Source: Hujiaoplasma nucleasis
Lineage (GTDB): Bacteria > Bacillota_I > Bacilli_A > Izemoplasmatales > Hujiaoplasmataceae
NCBI RefSeq assembly: GCF_013745115.1
Contig: NZ_CP051151.1
Span: 1,178,001-1,242,000, forward strand
Reading direction: 5' to 3'
Length of the DNA: 64,000 nt
Part shown: one piece after another, positions 54,013 through 61,528 of the stretch
How positions within the stretch are numbered: the stretch's first letter is position 1
How the letters are laid out: every line of letters begins with the position of its first letter
Translations under genes and position numbers: made by a program
Notes under the pieces: model-generated
Told to the model about the DNA's origin: nothing
Seen by the model: only the letters and a program-made list of their open reading frames with translations
Databases searched by the model: none

Positions 54013-55503
54013 CTAATTATATATTTTTGAATATTTTTCTTTTAGATATTGAATGTAATACTTAGGATCAAATGCTTCCTTAGTGACTAATAACATCAAT
54101 TCTTTAGGGCTTTTAGACGAACCAAATTGGTGTAATTTTTCTTTTAACCAATTATTAATAGCTTTGATATTTCTTTCTTTAATCATTTTTTCAACATCAA
54201 TTTCTTTTTTCATCGCATAATATATTTGAGCAGCATAAGCACTTCCTAAAGCATAAGTAGGAAAATAACCAAACATACCATCTGACCAATGAACATCTTG
54301 TAAAACACCTTCAGAATCATTTTTTGGCCTTACTCCTAAATATTTTTCTATGAGATTGTTCCAAACACTCGGTAAATCATCAACACTTATCTCCTGATTA
54401 AACAACATTCTTTCAATATCATACCTTAACATAATATGCATAGGATAAGTCAACTCATCAGCTTCAATTCTAATTAATGATGCTTCAACATGATTTGATG
54501 CTTTAAACATGTCTTCTGCTTGATAAGTCTTAGATTGTTCTGGAAATAACTCTTTAAATTTATTAAAATGTGTTTGCCAAAACGCTAAAGATCTACCAAT
54601 GTTATTCTCATAAAATCTAGATTGAGATTCATGGATACCCATCGAAGTTCCGCCACTTAATAAAGTATCATCAAATTCAGTTGAAATTTGTTGTTCATAG
54701 GTCGCGTGTCCCAACTCATGAATGGTTGAATATATACTAGAAAATATATAGTCTTCTAAATATTTCGTGGTTAATCTAACATCTTCTGGAGATGTATTCC
54801 AAGTAAAAGGATGAACTGATTCTTTTATTAAACCGCTCTTTCTATTAAAGGCAAATTCATCCAATAAATATTGAGAAAATTCCTTTTGCTTTTCTATTGA
54901 GTAATGGTTATTTCTTAACTCTTTATATTGATGATTTGATTTTTTTAATACATCCTTTACAAAAGGAACTAAATCCTTTTTTAAAGCATCAAAAAACTCA
55001 TCATATTCTTTAGTTGTCATACCTTCTTCATAGTCATCTAGCATAGTATCATATGGATTTGTATCCTTATCATAATATAAAGCAAATTTTCTATTATAAT
55101 CAATTATTTTTTTTAAATTCCCTTTAAAAGAACCATAATCACTATTCTTTTTAGCGTCTTCCCAAATGATTTGTGAGTCATTGATTAATTTACGATATTC
55201 TATAAATTCGTCTTCGGGAATATTAACGATTTTATCTAAATCCTTTTTAGCTTTTTTAATCTCTCTTACAAACAAATCATCATAGTCATCCATGTGATTG
55301 TAAAGTTCATGAATCATATTTGAATATTCTTTTGATGTTTGGATTAAAAAAATTTCTTTACTTAAATAAGCTGTCATTTCCGATCTTCTTTTAAAAGAAT
55401 TCCTTGGGGCTTCTGTATTAGAATCCCATCCAATAAGTGTTAAAGCATATTGATAAGCCTTTACTTTTTTTAGATTTTCTCTAAATTTTTCTTGTAGTGT
55501 CAT
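54013..55503 (-). CDS. M32-family carboxypeptidase
   Basis: This 496-residue protein starts at ATG 55503 after AAAGGAG. IGWDSNTEAPRNS near the N-terminus and IHELGHATYEQQ (HExxH) with the downstream HEGQSRFxEN-like HESQSRFYENNIGRS are diagnostic of thermostable carboxypeptidase 1 (M32). It removes C-terminal residues from peptides in the cytoplasm. The gene is monocistronic. Confidence 0.95.
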   Translation of the reverse strand: MTLQEKFRENLKKVKAYQYALTLIGWDSNTEAPRNSFKRRSEMTAYLSKEIFLIQTSKEYSNMIHELYNHMDDYDDLFVREIKKAKKDLDKIVNIPEDEFIEYRKLINDSQIIWEDAKKNSDYGSFKGNLKKIIDYNRKFALYYDKDTNPYDTMLDDYEEGMTTKEYDEFFDALKKDLVPFVKDVLKKSNHQYKELRNNHYSIEKQKEFSQYLLDEFAFNRKSGLIKESVHPFTWNTSPEDVRLTTKYLEDYIFSSIYSTIHELGHATYEQQISTEFDDTLLSGGTSMGIHESQSRFYENNIGRSLAFWQTHFNKFKELFPEQSKTYQAEDMFKASNHVEASLIRIEADELTYPMHIMLRYDIERMLFNQEISVDDLPSVWNNLIEKYLGVRPKNDSEGVLQDVHWSDGMFGYFPTYALGSAYAAQIYYAMKKEIDVEKMIKERNIKAINNWLKEKLHQFGSSKSPKELMLLVTKEAFDPKYYIQYLKEKYSKIYN

Positions 55504-55569
55504 TGTCCGCTCCTTTAATATGTTTTTCTTAATATCATTATACATTATAATGCCTATATTTAAAATAAA

Positions 55570-55598
55570 ATAGGAACTTTCAATTGAAAGTTCCTATC
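55570..55598 (-). terminator. rpoE terminator
   Basis: TAGGAACTTTC/GAAAGTTCCTA is an 11-bp stem followed on the minus strand by TTTTATTTTA. Confidence 0.85.
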
Positions 55599-55605
55599 AC
55601 CATTA

Positions 55606-56202
55606 TTAATCTTCGTACATCTCTTCGTAATCATCCATATATTGATTGTATTCATCATCGTCAAAGTCTTCGTCTTCATCAACTTCATCGAAAACTTCAA
55701 ACTCTTCATCTTCAAATTCATCTTCGTCATCAAAGTCTTCGTCTTGGAATTCGTTATAAAGTTCTTCTTCCTCTTCAGTTAATTCATCATCAAATTCATC
55801 AAGAAGTTCATCTTCATCATCTTCAACATCAGATTCGTCATAATCTTTTTCGTATTCGCTATCATCTTCATCTTCGTCTTCATCTTCAAGTAACTCATCT
55901 TCGTAAAGAGATAACTCTTCTTCGTAATCTGGATATTCATCATAATAGGCACCATCTTTATCCCAAAGATCAATGGCTTGTCTTCCTTTAATGTCCCAGG
56001 CATCATCACCAACATAGATAAATTTACCAGAGCTTACAAAATCAGCATAAACTTGAGAAATGAATTCTTTTCTTTCGTCGTCTGATAAATCTTTAATTTC
56101 AGCGATCGCTGAAAATAAATCAACAAAAGACATTGACTTTTCATTTTCCTTTAAAATTATATATGCTAATTCCATCATTGACATGTTTTTCTTGTCTGCC
56201 AT
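55606..56202 (-). CDS. rpoE: RNA polymerase delta subunit
   Basis: This 198-residue protein has an N-terminal HARE-HTH domain (MSMMELAYIILKENEKSMSFVDLFSAIAEI...FVSSGKFIYVGDDAWDIK) and a highly acidic disordered tail from about residue 95 to the end, as in B. subtilis RpoE. It speeds recycling of RNA polymerase. The start taken is ATG 56202 (MADKKN). The repetitive open frame on the opposite strand is a by-product of the GAA/GAT-rich tail. Confidence 0.95.
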   Translation of the reverse strand: MADKKNMSMMELAYIILKENEKSMSFVDLFSAIAEIKDLSDDERKEFISQVYADFVSSGKFIYVGDDAWDIKGRQAIDLWDKDGAYYDEYPDYEEELSLYEDELLEDEDEDEDDSEYEKDYDESDVEDDEDELLDEFDDELTEEEEELYNEFQDEDFDDEDEFEDEEFEVFDEVDEDEDFDDDEYNQYMDDYEEMYED

Positions 56203-56302
56203 TATTACCATCCATTTCTTTCTTTATATGCTAAAAATATATATTTATCTTAATGCTTTACATATTATATAGCAAAGTTTAAAATTTTACAAGTGAAAAT
56301 GT

Positions 56303-57988
56303 TTATTCTTCTATGAGTTTACTTTTATGATAAGCAAAGCTCTCATTAATCGTGTTTAATGCAATATTTTCAAGGTGATCAGCGATTCTTTCTAAGTTAG
56401 ATAAAATATCCACATAGTATCCAGATGAATTGTTTTTAATACTAGGATCATTAATCCTATTGATATGACTTACACGGTAAGATTTAACCAATTTATCAAT
56501 GTCTTTTTCTCTTTGGATTACTTTTCCAGCTGAAATTTTATCTTCTTCGAAATAAGCTTTAAAGGATTCTATAAAAGATTGTCTTATTAGAGAGAATAAG
56601 TTATTAAGTTCCTTACATTCAAAGTCATCAAAAACAAGTTTTCTTTCTTTTCTTTCATAGAATAGTTCAAATAGATTATCTAAATGATCACCTATTCGTT
56701 CATAATCACTGATTGTATCAATGTTTTTAGCAACTTTTTGCATTTGTTTTTGACTTAAATCATTGGATCCAATTTCCACCAAATAATTATGAATTTTATC
56801 TTCCATAGAATCTAACAATTGTTCACATTGTAATCCGATCTCATGACTCTTTTCGTCATTTTCCATAGAATAACTAAATACAAATTCAAACATTCCAGAG
56901 GCACAATTTGCCATATTTTTAATGGCAGCGTTTGAATTTTCAATAGCTAAATCAGGTGATTCTTTCAATAAGAGTTTATCCAATGGAACTTCTTCCATAT
57001 TTAATTCACTCTTTGTAGGGATAAGTTTTGTTACTACCCAAACAATTTGTTTAATAAAGAAATATAAAACAAATATAGTCATTAAATTAAACAAAACATG
57101 GGAAATTGATATGGTAAACTTATTGGTAATATAATCAGCGCCAATCAAATGAGTGGCTATCCAAGCCACTAACTTAGAATAAAGTCTTATCAATATTAAA
57201 AACACTATTGTCCCAAACATATTAAAGAGAACATGGACTAAAGCAGTTCTTTTAGCAGAACTTGAACCACCAATTGAAGCAAAAATACTTGTGATGGTTG
57301 TTCCAATATTATCACCTAAAACAATCGCAATCGCACCAACTAAAGGTACCGCACCTGTAGAGAATAATTGTTGTAAAATACCAATCGTTGCAGAAGATGA
57401 TTGAATTACAGCTGTAGTAATAACACCAACAAAGACGCCAATGATTGGTCTATCCTCAACACTAAGCAATACTTGTCTAAAAGCAGGTAACTCAACCAAG
57501 GTTTTTAAGGCCCCGCCCATGATTTCTAGACCATAAAATAAAAGTCCAAAACCAAGAATAACCCGACCAAGTGTTTGAATTTTTCTCTTTTTTAAGAAGA
57601 AAATCATAAAGGCACCCACAAAGATAATCGGGTAAACAAAACGATCAATATCTAAAGATATGATAATCGAGGTAAATGTTGTCCCTAAGTTCGCTCCAAA
57701 TATAACCCCAACTGCTTGTGGTAAGGTCATTAATCCCGCCCTAACTAAACCTACCACCAAAGCACTAGTTGCTGATGAAGATTGAATTAATGCGGTGAGT
57801 AAAACACCAACAAATATACCCTTTAAAGGTGTGTTTGTTGTTTTTTCTAAAAATAGTCTTAGTTTATTTCCTGCCAGTTTCTTTAATGAGTCACTCATTA
57901 AGCTCATTCCGTATAGGAAAATACCAAGACCTCCTATCACTGCAAATGAGATTTCTACCCAGTCTATAGACAAAAATAAAATCGACAT
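56303..57988 (-). CDS. Na/Pi-cotransporter II family protein with PhoU-like tail
   Basis: This 561-residue protein starts at ATG 57988 after AAAAGGGG. The N-terminal half contains two copies of the Na/Pi repeat, each with a QSSSAT motif (TALIQSSSATSALV and TAVIQSSSATIGIL). A helical PhoU-like domain occupies about 350-550. It probably takes up phosphate with sodium, although in related bacteria such proteins also affect c-di-AMP or potassium balance. The gene is monocistronic. Confidence 0.93.
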   Translation of the reverse strand: MSILFLSIDWVEISFAVIGGLGIFLYGMSLMSDSLKKLAGNKLRLFLEKTTNTPLKGIFVGVLLTALIQSSSATSALVVGLVRAGLMTLPQAVGVIFGANLGTTFTSIIISLDIDRFVYPIIFVGAFMIFFLKKRKIQTLGRVILGFGLLFYGLEIMGGALKTLVELPAFRQVLLSVEDRPIIGVFVGVITTAVIQSSSATIGILQQLFSTGAVPLVGAIAIVLGDNIGTTITSIFASIGGSSSAKRTALVHVLFNMFGTIVFLILIRLYSKLVAWIATHLIGADYITNKFTISISHVLFNLMTIFVLYFFIKQIVWVVTKLIPTKSELNMEEVPLDKLLLKESPDLAIENSNAAIKNMANCASGMFEFVFSYSMENDEKSHEIGLQCEQLLDSMEDKIHNYLVEIGSNDLSQKQMQKVAKNIDTISDYERIGDHLDNLFELFYERKERKLVFDDFECKELNNLFSLIRQSFIESFKAYFEEDKISAGKVIQREKDIDKLVKSYRVSHINRINDPSIKNNSSGYYVDILSNLERIADHLENIALNTINESFAYHKSKLIEE

Positions 57989-58063
57989 AATTTCCCCTTT
58001 TTGTTTAGAAAATTTCAATCGATTTTATTATAACAAATGTGCTTAAAAACACAAGAAAAAAAT

Positions 58064-59023
58064 TTATTTATCTAAGTTTTCTTTATATTCCTTAACCAAT
58101 ATATCCGCATCAGCCAATAACTCATCGGCCTTATCCCAAGTACCTAAATTAGCACCACAGGCTAAAGCATGGCCACCACCATCATATTGATTGGCTAATT
58201 TATCAATAGCTGGCCCTTTGGAACGCATTCTTGCTCGTACAAAGTCTTCTTCATATTCAGCAAATAACATCCATACAGGACAATCTTCTAATTGTGACAA
58301 TTCATTAACTAATGACGTTGCTTCTTCTAAAGATACATCAAATTCTTCAACAAGTTCATTGGTCATTTTAATATAAGCTACACCATTTTCTGTTTTTTTA
58401 AAGTTTAATAAGACATAACCTTGTAATTTTAATAAATTTTCAGATTTAACTGATAGTTTGTTTAATACTTCAACAAAATCTAAACCATAATCCAATAAAT
58501 AAGCCACAGACCTAAAGGTATCAGAATTGACAGATCTAAACCTAAATCTACCTGTATCTGTCACAATTCCTGTGTATAAGGCAATAGCAGCTTCCATATT
58601 AAATTTAAGTTCATCTTTATATCTTAAGAAAAACTCTAAAATAATTTGAGCACTTGCTGGTCTTGTTGTATCAACATACATTAAATCACCATAATCATTT
58701 ACAGGTATATGATGATCAATTTTTATCACAAAATCACTTAACTTAAATCTTCCATCAGATACCCTATCTTCAGATGCTGTGTCCACAACAATCGATAAAG
58801 CACCCTTAAACATCTCATCTTCTAATTTATCTGGAGTTCCTACATATGATACATATTCAGCTTCCTCACCAACTAAATATACTTCTTTTTCAGGATAAGT
58901 TTCTTTAATAATGTTTTTTAAACCAAATCCTGCACCATAACAATCACCATCAGGTCTTTTATGAATATGGATAATAATCTTCTTATACTCTTTAATTTTT
59001 TCTAAAATTTGATCTTGAATCAT
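58064..59023 (-). CDS. DHH/DHHA1 phosphoesterase (NrnA-like), second copy
   Basis: This 319-residue protein has HKRPDGDCYGAGFGL (motif I), VVDTAS (motif II), KIDHHIPVNDYG (DHH motif), TDTGRFRF and the DHHA1 YDGGGHALACG. It is of the NrnA/pAp-phosphatase class, degrading nanoRNA, pAp or pApA. The ATG at 59023 overlaps the upstream paralogue as ATGA and follows GAGGAGGAAG. Confidence 0.93.
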   Translation of the reverse strand: MIQDQILEKIKEYKKIIIHIHKRPDGDCYGAGFGLKNIIKETYPEKEVYLVGEEAEYVSYVGTPDKLEDEMFKGALSIVVDTASEDRVSDGRFKLSDFVIKIDHHIPVNDYGDLMYVDTTRPASAQIILEFFLRYKDELKFNMEAAIALYTGIVTDTGRFRFRSVNSDTFRSVAYLLDYGLDFVEVLNKLSVKSENLLKLQGYVLLNFKKTENGVAYIKMTNELVEEFDVSLEEATSLVNELSQLEDCPVWMLFAEYEEDFVRARMRSKGPAIDKLANQYDGGGHALACGANLGTWDKADELLADADILVKEYKENLDK

Positions 59024-59964
59024 TTTTCTTCCTCCTCTAATAATTTGTCTAAATCTTTTAATATTAAATCTGTTTGGTCCCAAGTATCAACTGAACATCC
59101 ACACGCAAGTAAATGTCCTCCACCACCATATTTTTTTGCGACCTTTAAGACTTCATAATCTCTTGAACGTAATTCACATTTTATATGATCTTCTTCCGGG
59201 TCATATGTAAAATTAACCCAAATAGGTATTTCTTTAATTCCAGCCATCTGTCCTATCAAACCGCGACTTACATAATGGGCATTTAGATTATACTTATCTA
59301 AAAACTCTTTTGTATTTTTCCGATAGGCCACATGCTTCTTAGTTAACTCAACTGATTCAAAAAATACGGATTTTATTTTCTTATCTTCAAAACTTTCTAG
59401 ATATACTAAATCATGTATTTCTTGTATGTTAATTCCAGACTCTAGTAGTTTCGAAGCTATTAAGAACGTTTTAGAAGTTGTTGAATTAAATCTAAACCTT
59501 CCTGTATCGCCTAATATGCCCATATACAAAGCTTTAGCACTATCTAAGTTAATATCTATATTTTGATTTAAAAGCATTTCAGCAACCATTTCAGCGGTTG
59601 AAGAAGCATTAGTATCTCTTATATATAAATCATGGTCAATATCAGGATCATTTCTATGATGATCCACCAAAACTAAGGTATCATAATTTAAATAATCAAC
59701 TTGATCTAACATTTGTTTAGCGACAGTATCCAAGATGATTACCAAGGATTTATTTCTTAATTCTATAGGTATCACATGAAAATCTCCAAAATAATTTAGA
59801 GAATTAGAATCTCCAACAATATAAAAGTTTTTATGTGGATATTGTGCTTTTAAAGCATAATATAAACCAAACTGTGAACCATAAGCATCTAAGTCAGGAT
59901 TCTTATGTCTTGCGATGACAATTGACTCATATTGTTCTATATATTCAAACAATTTTTCAACCAT
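59020..59964 (-). CDS. DHH/DHHA1 phosphoesterase (NrnA-like), first copy
   Basis: This 314-residue paralogue of the next gene has RHKNPDLDAYGSQFGL, ILDTVA, LVDHHRNDPD, GDTGRFRFNS and YGGGGHLLACG, so all metal and substrate motifs are intact. The two copies form a coupled operon. Both are probably active. They may differ in substrate, for example short RNA versus pAp or linear dinucleotides from c-di-AMP/c-di-GMP. Confidence 0.93.
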   Translation of the reverse strand: MVEKLFEYIEQYESIVIARHKNPDLDAYGSQFGLYYALKAQYPHKNFYIVGDSNSLNYFGDFHVIPIELRNKSLVIILDTVAKQMLDQVDYLNYDTLVLVDHHRNDPDIDHDLYIRDTNASSTAEMVAEMLLNQNIDINLDSAKALYMGILGDTGRFRFNSTTSKTFLIASKLLESGINIQEIHDLVYLESFEDKKIKSVFFESVELTKKHVAYRKNTKEFLDKYNLNAHYVSRGLIGQMAGIKEIPIWVNFTYDPEEDHIKCELRSRDYEVLKVAKKYGGGGHLLACGCSVDTWDQTDLILKDLDKLLEEEEK

Positions 59965-60059
59965 ATTCTTCTCCTATCTTTTAGTAGAATAGTATACCAT
60001 AAATATAGCATATTTTCTATTAATTGGACTATTATTTCTATGTATTTTTTTTCTATATA

Positions 60060-60068
60060 TGATATAAT
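60060..60068 (+). promoter_or_regulatory. Extended -10 of the endonuclease gene
   Basis: TGATATAAT lies 32 bp before the ATG at 60100. No clear -35 is seen. AAGGAG lies at 60089-60094. Confidence 0.55.
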
Positions 60069-60099
60069 ACAATGATAAATTAATAATAAGGAGAAAAAC

Positions 60100-61386
60100 A
60101 TGAAAAAGAAAATTTTATCAATCATAATGATGGTTTTATCATTGTTTGTATTTATAGGTTGTAACACCGTCATCAATGATACAAATACCACTGTTGAACA
60201 AACAAGTATAGATCCAACAACCGAACTTCCAGTAACTGAATCCCCAACAGAAGAACCTACAGAAATGCCGACAACTGAAAAGTTTACTGAAGAACCCACA
60301 GTTGCTCCAACCGAAGCTCCAACGACTGAAGAAATAACTGAAGTTCCAACGACTGAGGAACCTACTACTGAAGAGCCTTCTACTGAGGAACCTACAGCTG
60401 TTCCAACTGAGGAACCTACTGAACAACCAACAACTGAAGAAATTACAAGTCAAGAACCCGCAGTCTTAGAATCAATAGTAATTATTGAACAAGATAGATT
60501 TTATGAAATCGATGAAACATTCAATTACGATGCTTTAACTGTCAAAGCAATTTATGATGATGGTTCAGAAGTCATCGTTGATAACAACGATTTATCTATT
60601 AGAGGTTTTTCTACTTCTGTCACAGGAGAAAGAAATGCTTATATCATTTATAATCGTCTTCCTGTTGAATATAACTATATTGTTTTAGAAGATTATGCTT
60701 TTGAAATAGATAACGAATATTATGAAGATGCCATCAACTTAAGAGGAAATACTCTAAAGATTACCTTGAATACCATCATTAGAGAAAATTTCATTCCTTT
60801 ATTATATGGCGATGCTCCTAGTATACTAGAAGAATCAGATGCTGATCCAAACAACTTTAACCATGTTTTATTACTTTATCCTGGTGAATATGGAGCATCT
60901 GTACCTAATGGATACCAATCTTCTATTGGTGGATATTATTGGAATAGAGAACATGTTTGGCCTCAATCAAGACTAGGAATGAATGTAAGCTATGATAATG
61001 ATTTCCCAAGTATAGCAACAGATGTCCATAATTTAAAACCAGCTGATGGAGAAGAAAATGCTTTTAGAAGCAATCATTATTTTGATAACATAACCACAGA
61101 TAATACATACGAACCTAATGATAATGTCAAAGGTGATATAGCAAGAATATTATTCTATATGGCGACTATGTACTTAGAATTATCATTTAATGACCTTCCT
61201 AATTCTCAATCTAATGAAAAAACAATGGGAATGATTTCTGTTTTACTTGAATGGAATCAATTAGATCCTGTTGATGAATTTGAAATGAATAGAAATGAAG
61301 TTATATTCTCTTACCAAGGAAATAGAAACCCATTTATAGATTACCCAGAATTTGCAGAATTAATTTGGGGAGATTTAGCTGAATAA
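60100..61386 (+). CDS. Secreted endonuclease I-type lipoprotein
   Basis: This 428-residue lipoprotein has a lipobox FVFIGC (Cys21). A Pro/Thr/Glu-rich linker of about 85 residues (35-120) is built from PTEE-like units. Then comes an Ig-like domain (about 122-195: YEIDETFNYDALTVKAIYDDGS), and a C-terminal endonuclease I domain whose NREHVWPQS and HNLKPAD carry the catalytic His and metal ligands. It should cut extracellular DNA at the cell surface. With tdk it suggests DNA scavenging. Antisense frames over the linker are artefacts of its repeats. Confidence 0.9.
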   Translation: MKKKILSIIMMVLSLFVFIGCNTVINDTNTTVEQTSIDPTTELPVTESPTEEPTEMPTTEKFTEEPTVAPTEAPTTEEITEVPTTEEPTTEEPSTEEPTAVPTEEPTEQPTTEEITSQEPAVLESIVIIEQDRFYEIDETFNYDALTVKAIYDDGSEVIVDNNDLSIRGFSTSVTGERNAYIIYNRLPVEYNYIVLEDYAFEIDNEYYEDAINLRGNTLKITLNTIIRENFIPLLYGDAPSILEESDADPNNFNHVLLLYPGEYGASVPNGYQSSIGGYYWNREHVWPQSRLGMNVSYDNDFPSIATDVHNLKPADGEENAFRSNHYFDNITTDNTYEPNDNVKGDIARILFYMATMYLELSFNDLPNSQSNEKTMGMISVLLEWNQLDPVDEFEMNRNEVIFSYQGNRNPFIDYPEFAELIWGDLAE

Positions 61387-61391
61387 TATAT

Positions 61392-61427
61392 ATTAGGTAG
61401 TTACCTATATAAGGTAGCTACTTTTTT
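61392..61427 (+). terminator. Terminator of the endonuclease gene
   Basis: GTAGTTACCT/AGGTAGCTAC forms the stem, followed by a T7 run on the plus strand. Confidence 0.75.
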
Positions 61428-61449
61428 TATATATAATATTTGACAAAAT

Positions 61450-61487
61450 ATTAAAAAAGCCACTACATTAAGTAGCGGCTTTTATTA
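61450..61487 (-). terminator. Terminator of the large surface protein gene
   Basis: AAAGCC-CTAC/GTAG-GGCTTT, with one mismatch, is followed by a T6 run on the minus strand. Confidence 0.7.
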
Positions 61488-61528
61488 ATTTTTCTCAAGT
61501 TATCTTGGAAAAAAATATTTAGTAATAA

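Noticed and set aside
55584-55991. Plus-strand 135-residue His/Leu-rich frame
   Set aside because: It is antisense to the acidic GAA/GAT-rich tail of rpoE and has no ribosome site.
59937-60453. Minus-strand Ser/Val- and Phe/Ser-rich frames
   Set aside because: They are antisense to the PTE-repeat linker of the endonuclease lipoprotein.
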